From Acidobacteriota bacterium (GTDB lineage Bacteria > Acidobacteriota > Terriglobia > Acidiferrales > UBA7541): a stretch of DNA of 64,000 nt. How positions within the stretch are numbered: the first letter of the stretch is position 1; the number at the start of each line of letters is the position of its first letter. This document shows positions 52,889 to 62,022 of the stretch, one piece after another. The translations under genes were made by a program, and so were the position numbers. Below the pieces are notes generated by a model, which saw nothing but the letters and a program-made list of their open reading frames with translations, was not told the origin of the DNA and made no database searches. Location of the stretch: the NCBI GenBank assembly GCA_003224055.1, contig QHYE01000024.1:1-64000 (forward strand). The letters run 5' to 3'.

Positions 52889-54073
52889 ATGAAAACCAAC
52901 AAGCTCGCAAATTACGGCCCGCAAACGAAAGCCATCCACGGCGGAGAGCCGAACCGTCGCGGCGTCAACGGCCCGATCGTCACCGAAATTATTCGTTCTT
53001 CGACGTTTACGTTCTCTTCCACGGAGGAAATGAAGCTCTGGGCCGAAGGGAAGAACAAAGCGTACATCTATACCCGTTACGGCAACCCCACGCTGACCGT
53101 CGCGCAGAAGAAAATCGCCGCGCTGGAAGGGGCTGAAGGCGCGATCGTCACTTCTTCCGGCATGGCCGCCATCTCCTCAGCGTTGCTCGCGGCGTTGAAA
53201 GCCGGTGATGAAGTCATCTCCACCGCACAGCTCTACGGCGGCTCGTACCGCTTGATGCGCGACGTGTTCCCGAATATGGGCATCGTCGTGCGACAGGTCG
53301 GGATGGATCTGGCGGGAATCGAGGCTCTCGTCACGCCGCGCACGAAAGTCCTCTACGTGGAGACACCGACGAATCCCACGCTTCGACTTGTCGACATTCA
53401 TAAAGCGGTGGCTTTCGCCAAGAAGCACAAGCTGGTCTCCATCATTGACAATACTTTCGCCACTCCCATTCTGCAAAATCCCATCGCCCTCGGCTACGAC
53501 ATGGTTGTACACAGCGCCACGAAAGCACTGGCCGGCCACTCAGACATCATCGCCGGAGCCGCCGCCGGCAACGCGGTTTGGATGGAGCGCGTCCGCCAGA
53601 TGATCATTTATCTTGGCGGCTCGATGGATCCCGGCGCGGCGTATCTGCTGATTCGCGGAATCAAAACGCTGGGCGTGCGTGTCCAGCGCCAAGGCGAAAA
53701 CGCCATGGCCGTTGCCAAATTCCTTGAGAAACATCCGAAGGTGGCACGCGTGCACTATCCGGGGCTGAGGTCTCACCCGGATCATGCGCTCGCCAAGAAA
53801 CAGATGCGCGGCTTCGGCGGAATGCTGGCCTTCGATCTGAAAGGTGGCCTGCCCGCGGCGCGCCGCTTTTGCGATCGCGCGCGCCTGTTTCTCCTCGCGG
53901 CGAGCTTGGGCGGAGTGGAGTCGCTCGTCATTCTTCCGATCTACAGCTCGCACTACAACATGACGGAAGAAGAACTCCGGCGCGCGGGGGTCAGCCCGGG
54001 CACGGTACGCGTTTCTCTGGGATTGGAAGACAAAGAAGACTTGATCGAGGACTTGAAACAGGCGCTCGCTTAG
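52889..54073 (+). CDS. Cys/Met-metabolism PLP enzyme (cystathionine gamma-synthase/lyase or methionine gamma-lyase type)
   Basis: 394 aa from ATG 52889. It is a fold-type I trans-sulfuration enzyme: YTRYGNPTL, EGAEGAIVTSSGMAAISSALLA, LYVETPTNPTLRLVDI, IIDNTFATP, the PLP Lys212 in VVHSATKALAGHSD, ASLGGVESLVILP. The motifs do not by themselves separate cystathionine gamma-synthase, beta/gamma-lyase and methionine gamma-lyase. Solitary on the plus strand and divergent from the sigma operon. Confidence 0.95.
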   Translation: MKTNKLANYGPQTKAIHGGEPNRRGVNGPIVTEIIRSSTFTFSSTEEMKLWAEGKNKAYIYTRYGNPTLTVAQKKIAALEGAEGAIVTSSGMAAISSALLAALKAGDEVISTAQLYGGSYRLMRDVFPNMGIVVRQVGMDLAGIEALVTPRTKVLYVETPTNPTLRLVDIHKAVAFAKKHKLVSIIDNTFATPILQNPIALGYDMVVHSATKALAGHSDIIAGAAAGNAVWMERVRQMIIYLGGSMDPGAAYLLIRGIKTLGVRVQRQGENAMAVAKFLEKHPKVARVHYPGLRSHPDHALAKKQMRGFGGMLAFDLKGGLPAARRFCDRARLFLLAASLGGVESLVILPIYSSHYNMTEEELRRAGVSPGTVRVSLGLEDKEDLIEDLKQALA

Positions 54074-54115
54074 GCCGCCCGGTCGTCCCATTTCAGGAAA
54101 TCCGCGCGAAGCGAG

Positions 54116-54919
54116 TTATTTCTTCGCGCCTGCGGGTACGGGAACAGCCACGGGAGCCGGTGCGGTGCCTGGCGCAGGAGGGGCCCATTCGTCCTGGGAG
54201 GGGATCAGAGATTTCACGATGTCTTCCAATTCGTGCGAGCTTTGCGCGTGCTCCGGATAGTTGTGGACGGTGATGTCGAAGGCTTTGCCGTGCTTGGCGC
54301 GGACTTCTTGAAGCTCTTCTTGCAGCCGGACGGCAACGCGCTTGGCATTGAGTGTATCGGTTTCGGGGAGAACCAGGGCAAACAGATCCGCCGCGAGGCG
54401 GTAGATCGAATCGGTGGGCCGCAGTTTGCGGGACATGGCTTTCGCGGCGTCGCTCCAAGCCGCGGAGTTGTCCTCGCTATTTTTCGCGGACGCATTCGCG
54501 GGTTTGGCTTTCACCAGCAGGAGTGAGAGCGTCTTTTGCATGGTCATGGCCCTCCGGTATTCCATGGTCAGGCGATCCCAGAAATGATTTTGATCGGGCA
54601 TGGAGTGCAGCAAGTCCACGCTGGCTTGCTGTTGCAGGCTGACGTTGCGCTCCAGCTCCGCCAGTATTTGTTGCTTGAGTTGGCGCACGGTGCGCTGGCG
54701 CTCGAGCAGGTAACCCACAAAAAGAAATGTTAAGCCGCAGAAACCGAAAAAGGCGACGCGGAGCGTCCACTTGTTCCCTACGGGGTGGAGGAACACCAGC
54801 GGATACATGAACGCAGCCAGACCGCCAGCAAGCACCAACACGATGACCGCCGCCAGGATGGTGAGCTGCAATTCACGGCGCTCGAGATGATCCAATTCTT
54901 TGCTGTTCAGCGTTACCAT
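54116..54919 (-). CDS. Membrane protein with degenerate GGDEF-like domain
   Basis: 267 aa from GTG/ATG 54919. Two transmembrane helices (LQLTILAAVIVLVLAGGLAAFMYPLVF; LRVAFFGFCGLTFLFVGYLL), a coiled-coil linker (LLERQRTVRQLKQQILAELERNVSLQQQ), then a domain with the GGDEF fold order: DQNHFWDRLTMEYRRAMTMQKTLSLLLVKAKP, SRKLRPTDSIYRLAADLFALVLPETD, AFDITVHNYPEH. The GGDEF loop reads AADLF, so diguanylate cyclase activity is not expected. The tail is Ala/Pro-rich. It may bind nucleotide or act only as a structural domain. Confidence 0.8.
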   Translation of the reverse strand: MVTLNSKELDHLERRELQLTILAAVIVLVLAGGLAAFMYPLVFLHPVGNKWTLRVAFFGFCGLTFLFVGYLLERQRTVRQLKQQILAELERNVSLQQQASVDLLHSMPDQNHFWDRLTMEYRRAMTMQKTLSLLLVKAKPANASAKNSEDNSAAWSDAAKAMSRKLRPTDSIYRLAADLFALVLPETDTLNAKRVAVRLQEELQEVRAKHGKAFDITVHNYPEHAQSSHELEDIVKSLIPSQDEWAPPAPGTAPAPVAVPVPAGAKK

Positions 54920-55130
54920 GACCAGCCTTTAGCTCCCGCCGGCCCCTGGCCGCGGGTGTGGGGCGCCTTTGTTCCAGAATGAACCTCTATCGTCCGGTGC
55001 GAGGCCGCTAAGTGCAATGGGTGCAGAGTACTATGTAGCGCAAGTGGCACTGTCCCATTTTAGGAAAGCGGTCCCTTCCGACCAGTCCGAAATCTGTGCG
55101 AAAGGGTCCCCAGGATTCTCGCGGGAAAGC

Positions 55131-55784
55131 TTAGGGCTGTTCGATGAATTGGATGTCCCAAAAGGGATGGAGCTCCCAGAGGGTACCGACTTTGGCAGTG
55201 CCGTGACCGTGTCCGCGCTTTGGATTCTTCTTTGAATAGTGAGCCGAATCATAAAAGGGAAGACCGATCACTTTGATTCGCAGAGGTTCATCCAGGTCAA
55301 GGGGCTTGTCGACGGCAGGATCGTAACCGTTGGCGATCAGCTCATCGATGAGCTTTTGCCGGGCGGCGAGGAACAGCGGCCCTTGGGGTAGTTCGACAAT
55401 GATGCGGTTGGCGGTCTTCAGTTGCCCGGGGGCGGAGATTTCCAGGTGGAAGTCGCAGTCGTTGGATTCCAGCTTGACTCGCCAGAGGTCGCCGGTGATT
55501 TCGTAGAATTTGCCGTCTTGCTCCCTGCCGGGATAGGGAGTGCCCTGCTTGCGCACCGCGGCGGTTTGGATGCCAGTCGGGGCGGACCACTGGAGCGCCT
55601 GAACGACGGTGCGAGGCTCGGGGGTCCCCGGAGCGGGATCGCGATGCTTCATGTTGGAACGGTGCTGTTTGGCGAGAAGAGTGGTCGCGGTGCAAGGGAT
55701 GTCCTGTGAAAACGCTGGAATGGCAGAGGCAAAAATACTGATAACGAACAACCCGAGGGGACGGAGCGCAATCGATTTACGCAT
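55131..55784 (-). CDS. Exported hypothetical protein
   Basis: 217 aa from ATG 55784 (TCAAGGAGTTCCC upstream); the track start at 55901 adds 39 residues. Signal peptide ALRPLGLFVISIFASAIPAFSQ. The mature part has the phrases GKFYEITGDLWRVKLESNDCDFHLEIS and NRIIVELPQG, resembling acidobacterial proteins of unknown function, and ends LWELHPFWDIQFIEQP. Periplasmic or secreted. No family name. Confidence 0.8.
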   Translation of the reverse strand: MRKSIALRPLGLFVISIFASAIPAFSQDIPCTATTLLAKQHRSNMKHRDPAPGTPEPRTVVQALQWSAPTGIQTAAVRKQGTPYPGREQDGKFYEITGDLWRVKLESNDCDFHLEISAPGQLKTANRIIVELPQGPLFLAARQKLIDELIANGYDPAVDKPLDLDEPLRIKVIGLPFYDSAHYSKKNPKRGHGHGTAKVGTLWELHPFWDIQFIEQP

Positions 55785-55937
55785 GGGAACTCCTTGAAGG
55801 AAATATTTTGGGAGAGTTAACTGCATTGGAAATACTCTGATTTGCAAAAATATGCAAGAGTTTTCGGAACGCTGGGGGCGCGAGGAAAGGGGCGCTACCA
55901 CGGGAGAGCGGGGAAATGAGCGGTGCTAAAAGCAGAA

Positions 55938-55978
55938 CGGGCGCCCCGGTGGAACCGGGACGCCCGACTTCTATTTTT
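55938..55978. terminator. Terminator for cspA, bidirectional in form
   Basis: CGGGCGCCCCGG and CCGGGACGCCCG pair with one mismatch around TGGAA (55938-55966). On the minus strand the hairpin follows the cspA stop and is followed by TTCTGCTTTT; on the plus strand ACTTCTATTTTT follows. Confidence 0.7.
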
Positions 55979-55989
55979 GTGAAGTGAAA

Positions 55990-56196
55990 TTAGAGGGGCT
56001 GTACGTTCGAGGCCTGCAGGCCCTTGGGGCCCTTGGTGACTTCGAATTCAACCGCCTGGCCATCATTCAACGACTTATAGCCATCAGCCACGATCGCGGA
56101 GAAATGGACGAAAACGTCCTCACCGCTTTGGCGCTGGATGAAACCGAAGCCCTTGCTGGCATTGAACCACTTCACTGTTCCTTGTTCTTTACTCAC
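55990..56196 (-). CDS. cspA: Cold-shock-domain protein, CspA family
   Basis: 68 aa from ATG 56196 ([35 protein letters not shown]). It carries both nucleic-acid-binding motifs RNP1 (KGFGFIQ) and RNP2 (DVFVHF). It binds single-stranded RNA and DNA and acts as an RNA chaperone. A long untranslated leader on the minus strand (to about 56400 or beyond) and a strong terminator are typical of the family. The paralogue number is unknown. Confidence 0.96.
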   Translation of the reverse strand: MSKEQGTVKWFNASKGFGFIQRQSGEDVFVHFSAIVADGYKSLNDGQAVEFEVTKGPKGLQASNVQPL

Positions 56197-56663
56197 TGCT
56201 GTACTCGTTTCTGTCAGCTGGGTTACAGCTGAACATTAGTTCTTTAAGCTATCTGATGCCTCAAGTTCCGAGCCCCTCGACAGAGCTTCGGCCGTCTTCA
56301 AGCCTTGTGTTACGAGCCCGCAAAGCAGGCACATAGCACAAAAAAAGGCCGCAAGTTTGACCTCGCGACCGCTTTACAACCCAAAGGCGATACAAGAGCA
56401 ACAAACGCAAAGACAGAGTATCACGGAACGGTACTTTCTTCAAGTGTTTTTTCTAATTCGCTACTCCCTTGTTTTCATGCGTTTGCGGCAGTCTCTTGTG
56501 GGCATTCCGGCGGCAGAGATGGGACACCATGGATTCCTGCGACTGAGGGGTTTAAAAGTATTGTTTTGGCAGCGCGATCGAGGCCGTCCTTCCCGGCTGG
56601 CAAAAGTAGCACTCCGCAAATAAACCTCTTGACAGCCCAACTGTACTAGTGTATTAGTACACT
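56197..56663. other. cspA leader and GntR promoter region
   Basis: About 460 bases with no gene. On the minus strand it should hold the long leader of cspA; a dyad TCAGCT / AGCTGA with a 7-base loop lies at 56214-56232, close to the coding start, and could act in temperature control (inference). The right end holds the GntR promoter. Confidence 0.5.
56629..56663 (+). promoter_or_regulatory. Promoter and operator of the GntR-ABC operon
   Basis: TTGACA (56629-56634), a 17-base spacer and TATTAG (56652-56657) place transcription start at or within a base or two of the GntR ATG (56664), so the message is probably leaderless. Overlapping dyads TGTACTA-N6-TAGTACA (56642-56661) and AGTGTA-N4-TACACT (56648-56663) cover the -10 and reach the start codon, fitting autorepression. 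Confidence 0.75.
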
Positions 56664-57050
56664 ATGCTCTTGCACCTTAACCCCTCTTCCGGCGTGCCGG
56701 TTTACCTGCAGCTCGAATCGCAGGTGAAGCAAGCCGTGGCCGCAGGCGCACTGCGCACGGGGGACACGCTTCCTTCCACTCGCAAGCTGGCGGCCGAGCT
56801 GCGCATCAATCCCAATACCGTGGCGCGCGCCTACCAGGACCTGGAACGTGACGGCGTGACACTGAGCGTGCCGGGCGGGGGGACGTTTGTGGCGGACGGT
56901 CTTCCCGGGCTGTTGAAGAGCGAAAAAGTGAAGCGCCTGCGGCCGCATGCGCGGCAACTGGCGGTGGAAGGGCGGCAACTGCGGCTGACCCGCGAAGAGA
57001 TCGTGAAAATGCTGGAAGAGGAGCTCGATAAACTGGGAGGCCAGCCATGA
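56664..57050 (+). CDS. GntR-family regulator, YtrA subfamily
   Basis: 128 aa from ATG 56664. The N-terminal winged helix is VPVYLQLESQVKQAVAAGALRTGDTLPSTRKLAAELRINPNTVARAYQDLERDGV, followed by a short helical tail without a large ligand domain, as in the YtrA subgroup that controls ABC transporters. The stop overlaps the ABC ATPase start (ATGA). It probably represses the operon through the dyads at 56642-56663. Confidence 0.95.
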   Translation: MLLHLNPSSGVPVYLQLESQVKQAVAAGALRTGDTLPSTRKLAAELRINPNTVARAYQDLERDGVTLSVPGGGTFVADGLPGLLKSEKVKRLRPHARQLAVEGRQLRLTREEIVKMLEEELDKLGGQP

Positions 57051-57988
57051 GCGAACGGGCCATTTTCACGGAGGGCTTGAGCAAATCGTTCGGCGCGCAA
57101 GCCGCCGTCACGGAGTTAAACCTGCAGATTCAACCGGGCGCGGTGTATGGATTTCTGGGGCGCAACGGCGCGGGGAAAACGACGACGATGCGCATGTTGC
57201 TCGGGCTGGTGCGGCCGACGAAGGGACGCGCGCGGGTGCTGGGACTTGATCCGACGAAGGAGGCGGAGTTGCTGCGCATCCTGGAACGCGTGGCGTTCGT
57301 GCCGCAGCGCAAGCAGCTTTATGGCTGGGCGACGCCAGCAGAATTGGTGCGCATGAACAAAGCGTATTTTCCGCGCTGGTCGGACGACGCAGCGGCGCGG
57401 CTGGCGGAGCGGCTGGAAATTCCGACGAAGATGGCGTTCAAGAAACTTTCGATTGGAAATCAAACCAAGGTGGCGCTGCTCCTGGCGCTGGCGCAGGAGG
57501 CCGAAGTCTTGATTCTGGATGAGCCCACTGCCGGGCTTGATCCGGTGATGGTGGACGAAATCCTGCGCACGCTGATTGAGGATCACGTCAGCCAGGGGCG
57601 GACGATTTTTGTGTCGAGTCACCAACTTGGTGAAGTCGAACAGATTTGCGATTGGGTGGGGATTCTGGAAGAAGGGCGGCTACTGCTCGAATCGCGTCTG
57701 GAAGACATTCGGCAGGAATTTCGGCTGGTGATTGCGAGCGGTGAGGGCTTGCCGGTAGTGCAATCGCCGGATGTCGTTTCTGCAACAACTCATGGACGGT
57801 TTCGCCGCTACGTGGTGTCCCGGGAGGCGGAGCGGTTTGCAGTGGAATTGCGCGGGCAAGGCGCGACGATCTTGGAAATTAGTCCGCTCGGCTTGCGGGA
57901 ACTGTTTCTGCACCTGGTTCGCAAGAAGGATCCATGTACGCCTGGAAATGTTGGCGCGAAACCCGCGCCAGTTTCATCTTTCTCTTGA
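57047..57988 (+). CDS. ABC transporter ATP-binding protein
   Basis: 313 aa from ATG 57047, overlapping the GntR stop by 4 bases. Walker A FLGRNGAGKTTT, signature-like KLSIGNQTK (the usual LSGGQ reads LSIGNQ), Walker B VLILDEPTAGLDP, H-loop SSHQLGEVE. The sequence after about residue 295 is low-complexity and overlaps the permease start, so the annotated end may be extended. It belongs to the YtrB/NatA-like group exporting drugs, peptides or lipids. The altered signature occurs in the YtrB group. Confidence 0.93.
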   Translation: MSERAIFTEGLSKSFGAQAAVTELNLQIQPGAVYGFLGRNGAGKTTTMRMLLGLVRPTKGRARVLGLDPTKEAELLRILERVAFVPQRKQLYGWATPAELVRMNKAYFPRWSDDAAARLAERLEIPTKMAFKKLSIGNQTKVALLLALAQEAEVLILDEPTAGLDPVMVDEILRTLIEDHVSQGRTIFVSSHQLGEVEQICDWVGILEEGRLLLESRLEDIRQEFRLVIASGEGLPVVQSPDVVSATTHGRFRRYVVSREAERFAVELRGQGATILEISPLGLRELFLHLVRKKDPCTPGNVGAKPAPVSSFS

Positions 57989-58668
57989 TGTTGTCTACAG
58001 CGCCCGCGGTGCTGGTAACGCTCAGCTTGGGCTTCAAGGAACAGAACGGATGGTGGCATTTCGACCGGAGTGAATACCTACAGAATCCGTTTATGATGGC
58101 GCATTTGGTGAGTACGATGGTTCTCAGCGTACTGTGGCCGACCGGTTTTCTTCCGCGGTGTTTCTCGGCGCGACTGCCCCGGGAAGCGAATTTGAGCCCG
58201 GAACGATTGAGTATCTGTGGACGCGGCCGCGGACGCGGACTTCGTTGACGTGGACACATTGGAGCGTCTGCCTGGCGGAAATGCTCATCGTGGCAATCGT
58301 TCCCATATATCTTGCGGCGGTATTACTGGGACTTGCCCTCGCTCCTCATGGCTCCATGGATGATGGTCATCGTGGGGGTGCCGATTTTGGGGCTGACAAC
58401 GCTTATGACTGCGTTGCGGCGCAGCGGGAAGGGCGGATTGATCTTTACGGCAGCGGTGGTAACCGGGTATCTGATCGTTCGTCAACTTGTTACGGTCCCG
58501 ATGCACCTCAATCTGCCACCGCTTTTTGCAGGACCCGTGATCTGGCTGATGAGCAACAATCGGCCGAATCCGAGCGCGTTTCCGTGGGGATCTCTAGGGC
58601 GCGCCGTTTTTCTGGCAGCAGCGTTTCCGCTGGCGGCGCAATATCTTCTCAAAGGTGCCGAAGTATAA
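57934..58668 (+). pseudogene. ABC transporter membrane protein, two compensating frameshifts
   Basis: The 735-base span is a multiple of three, but the coding frame changes twice. ATG 57934 begins MYAWKCWRETRASFIFLLMLSTAPAVLVTLSLGF and runs to about 58130. The next block (AVFLGATAPGSEFEPGTIEYLWTRPRTRTSLTWTHW and AEMLIVAIVPIYLAAVLLG) is in another frame to about 58340. The end (LLMAPWMMVIVGVPILGLTTLMTALRRSGKGG to QYLLKGAEV) returns to the first frame. Read together they make one permease of about 244 aa with five or six helices, in the same operon as the ATPase. The two indels cancel, which points to two separate events or errors. Confidence 0.8.
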
Positions 58669-58703
58669 ACGCGGGAGCGGTCCCACGCGGGAAGAAAAGC
58701 GGA

Positions 58704-59852
58704 CTATTTTTTGGATTCGGCTTCGTGAAGATCGAGCACGATTTTCAGGATCTCTTCCGCCAGGCCGCCGGAGTTCACGCCGTCCATGTTAGCCAAGACC
58801 ACCACGCCCGCGCGGCGCTCCGGCACAAGCGCGAAGGCCGTGCTGGTGCCTTGTTGCCCGCCAGTGTGGGCCTCGATAGGAACGCCGAATTTATCCAGAG
58901 TTCCCCATCCCAGGCCGTAGCCGGTCGGCTTGCCATCCTCGGTCTTCTGCGAGGCCCACATCAGCTCTCGCGTGGCGCGCTTTATGAGCTTGTCCGCGAG
59001 GATGGCGGCTTCGAACCGCGCCATGTCGTCCGCCGAGGAAATCAGTCCGCCGCCGGGAATCTTGTAGCTGGAGTCCAGAACTCCCGCGTTGCGCACCAAG
59101 CCGGATTTGTCTTTGTGGTACCAGCGCGTGCGATGGGGAATCACCGCAAAGAAGTCATCGGCCTGCGTTTGCCCCATTCCCGCGGGTTGGAAGACATTCT
59201 TTTTCACGAAATCCACGTACTTCTCCAACGCGGCGCCTTCGAGGACGCAGCCCAAGAGCGTATAGCCATAGGTCGAGTAGTTAAATTTCGCGCCGGGTTT
59301 CGCGACCAGCGGGTCAGCGGCGAAAATCTGCAAGGACTCCATGCTCGAGAAATGCCGGGCGCTGTCTTCTGGAATATCGCCTTTGCCGTCGGAGTTGTAA
59401 TGGCGAATCCCTCCGAGGTGTCCGAGCAGCTCGCGCGTCGTGATGGGCCATTCCTTCTTTGGAAACGCCGGACAATACTTTTGGACGGGCGCGTCGAGGT
59501 CCAGCTTTCCCCGCTAAAGCTGCAGCACGGCTACGGCGGTAATCGGTTTGGAGATCGATCCCAGACGGAAGAGGGTCGAAGACGTGGAGGGAGCAGAGTC
59601 TTCCAGATCCGACATGCCAAATCCGGCGGACCACACGGGTTCGCCGTCCAGAACTACAGCCGCGCCAATGCCGGGGACGCTGTTGGCCGACATGAAGCTG
59701 GACACCGCTTTTTCAATTGCCGCGCGCTTCTCGGGGGAAAGACTCTTTTGCTGAGCGGCGGCGCCAGCCACCTCCACGAGAGATAGAGCGAACAAACATA
59801 AGACCGGAACTCGGAAGGAGCTTGCACTTATGAGTCGCGCGCGCCGTTTCAC
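58704..59852 (-). pseudogene. Exported beta-lactamase/serine-hydrolase-like gene interrupted by in-frame TAG
   Basis: GTG 59852 has GAGGTGATCCT upstream and a signal peptide (FRVPVLCLFALSLVEVAGAAAQ). The frame runs LGSISKPITAVAVLQL then TAG (59516-59514, codon 113), then continues in the same frame as RGKLDLDAPVQKYCPAFPKKEWPITTRELLGHLGGIRHY to 58704. SxxK (SISK) lies before the stop; the Tyr motif (NYSTYGYTLLG, where YxN would be expected) and HTGG lie after it. Track ORFs 59514..60164 and 58704..59342 are the two parts. Without readthrough neither half is a complete enzyme. The family includes D-aminopeptidases and esterases as well as lactamases. Confidence 0.8.
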
Positions 59853-59995
59853 AGGATCACCTCGCAGGGCGAGTCTACCCCAAAGGGTAGGTGTCGGAAG
59901 CGGCGATGTAGGCTGTGGACGATGTACTGAGAGCGTCACCCCCCATCCGGGAGAAAGCGTTGACCCGGATGCAAGCGCCTCCTTACCATGGAGGG

Positions 59996-61771
59996 ATGAA
60001 GCTAAGGCTCTATTTGGCGACAGGCGCGATTCTGGTCTCGGGCGGCTTATCCGGTTGCGAGGATGCCGGGAAAAAAACCGTGCAGGCGCGCGTCCCTGCG
60101 CTGGCGCCCAAGGCCATCGCCGCCGCCCAGGCCCCGCCGGAACTTCCAGCGCTCCCGCTGGCAAACCCGGCCCGGCGGCCGCCCGTCTCCCTGTTGCCTC
60201 CCGTTCCCGCGGGCAAGGAGTACCTCATCCAGAAGGTCCAGGAAAAATTCGCTTCCGGCGAGCAGAACTTCAAGGCCGGGCATCTCGAAGCCGCGCGCAA
60301 GGATTTTGACGATGCGGTCGATTGGATTCTGGAGAGTGGCTACGACCCGAACGGCGACCCCCGGCTGAGTGAGCTGTTCCACCGCGTTGTCGACAGCGTT
60401 TACGCTTACGAGTTGCAGGCGTTCCGCGCCGGCGATGGATTCAGCGAAGCCCCCGCCGTCCCTGCGGCGATTGACGAAGTCGCGGAGATGACCTTCCCGG
60501 TGGACCCGAGCCTGAAGGGCCGCGCTGAGGAAGCGGCCAAAAACATTTCTCATGACCTGCCGCTGACCGTGAACGACGAAGTTCTGTCCTTTCTCAATTT
60601 CTTTCAGACCCCGCGAGGGCGCGCCATCGTGGAAACCGGGCTGAACCGCGCCGGCCGCTACCGCGAAATGATTTCGCGCGTGCTGCGCGAAGAGGGCGTC
60701 CCTCAGGATTTGATCTACCTGGCGCAAGCGGAGAGCGCGTTCCAGCCGCTGGCTCTTTCGCGCGCTGGCGCCCGCGGCATCTGGCAGTTCGTGGCCTACC
60801 GCGGCCAGGAGTATGGGCTCCGTCACACGTGGTGGATTGACGAACGGCAGGACCCCGAGAAAGCCACGCGGGCTGCCGCCCAGCACCTGCGCGATCTTTA
60901 CAGACTTTTCGGCGACTGGTACCTGGCCATGGCCGCCTACAATTGCGGCCCGGGTAACGTGCAAAAAGGCATCGAGCGCACCGGCTACGCGGATTTCTGG
61001 GAGCTCTACAAACGCAAAGTCCTCCCGCGCGAGACGAAAAACTACGTGCCCATCATCATTGCGCTGACGCTCATCGCCAAGGATGCGGCCCACTACAATA
61101 TTCAAGCGGATCCGGAAGCGCCTGTCCCGACCGACGTGGTGAAGCCGGGCAGGGCCATCGACCTGCGATTGGTGGCGGAAACGATCGACGTGGACGTCAC
61201 CACGCTGCGCGCGCTCAATCCTTCGCTCTTGCGCATGGCGACTCCGGACGACCCTTCCTTTGAATTGCGCCTCCCGCAGGGCACGGCGACAAGGTTCTCC
61301 GCCGAAATCGCGGACATTCCTCCGGACAAGTGGGTCAGCTGGCGCCGACACCGTGTGGAGGCTGGCGAAACGCTTACGTCCATCGCGAAGAAATACCGTG
61401 TGACGGCGGCGGCCATCGCGGATGCCAACAACCTGGAACGCAGCGCGGCGCTCGGCGCGGGTGAGAAGTTGATCATCCCCGCGATGCTGCCGCAATCGGA
61501 AACGAAGCGCCGTCTGGTCAGTTATCGCGTGCGGCGAGGGGAGACGCTGGGTGGCATTGCCGATCGTTTCAGCGTGGACACCGACGACATCCGCAAGTGG
61601 AACCGGCTGAAGTCCAACAGGGTGAGCCGCGGCATGGTCTTGCGCATTTACACCATCGGCGGCGCTCCGGAAGCTACCTCGGCCCGGGCGCGATCCAGGT
61701 CCAAAAGGAAATCACAGAAATCGCCGGCGGGCAGTGCAGCGGCAGGGGCGCTGGCTTCAAACCGCGACTAA
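59996..61771 (+). CDS. MltD-type membrane-bound lytic transglycosylase with two LysM domains
   Basis: 591 aa from ATG 59996, with lipoprotein signal LVSGGLSGC; upstream ATGs at 59915 and 59969 add no signal. After a Pro/Ala linker, the catalytic SLT domain holds YLAQAESAFQPLALSRAGARGIWQFV (catalytic Glu in AES) and AMAAYNCGPGNVQKGI. Two LysM domains follow at about 475-525 (HRVEAGETLTSIAKKYRVTAAAIADANNL) and 535-580 (YRVRRGETLGGIADRFSVDTDDIRKWN), then a basic tail. It cleaves peptidoglycan to anhydro-muropeptides from the outer-membrane side. Confidence 0.94.
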   Translation: MKLRLYLATGAILVSGGLSGCEDAGKKTVQARVPALAPKAIAAAQAPPELPALPLANPARRPPVSLLPPVPAGKEYLIQKVQEKFASGEQNFKAGHLEAARKDFDDAVDWILESGYDPNGDPRLSELFHRVVDSVYAYELQAFRAGDGFSEAPAVPAAIDEVAEMTFPVDPSLKGRAEEAAKNISHDLPLTVNDEVLSFLNFFQTPRGRAIVETGLNRAGRYREMISRVLREEGVPQDLIYLAQAESAFQPLALSRAGARGIWQFVAYRGQEYGLRHTWWIDERQDPEKATRAAAQHLRDLYRLFGDWYLAMAAYNCGPGNVQKGIERTGYADFWELYKRKVLPRETKNYVPIIIALTLIAKDAAHYNIQADPEAPVPTDVVKPGRAIDLRLVAETIDVDVTTLRALNPSLLRMATPDDPSFELRLPQGTATRFSAEIADIPPDKWVSWRRHRVEAGETLTSIAKKYRVTAAAIADANNLERSAALGAGEKLIIPAMLPQSETKRRLVSYRVRRGETLGGIADRFSVDTDDIRKWNRLKSNRVSRGMVLRIYTIGGAPEATSARARSRSKRKSQKSPAGSAAAGALASNRD

Positions 61772-62022
61772 CTCATTTATTATGAATAATTTGTGTGGGA
61801 ATCAACGCTGCCGCGCGGCTCCGCGGCCAGCCCCTGCCCGCAGCAGATGGGGCTGCTTATGCAGGCCCCCTGCAAGAAAACCGCAGAGTGCTTGACAACT
61901 TCCGGCGAGTGCGATAACAACGGCGCAAGGGCGGGGCGGCATTCGAGAGAGCTCTGGCCAGAACAGTGACTTCTGGGCCCGTTTTTTGCCCGGACCCAAA
62001 GATTCCCCCACGGGAGGATGGA

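Noticed and set aside
45372-59852. Stop-codon reassignment to explain the in-frame TGA and TAG
   Set aside because: Many intact genes in the window end in TGA and TAG at the expected family length (for example boxB with TGA, hcrC with TAG), so neither stop is reassigned.
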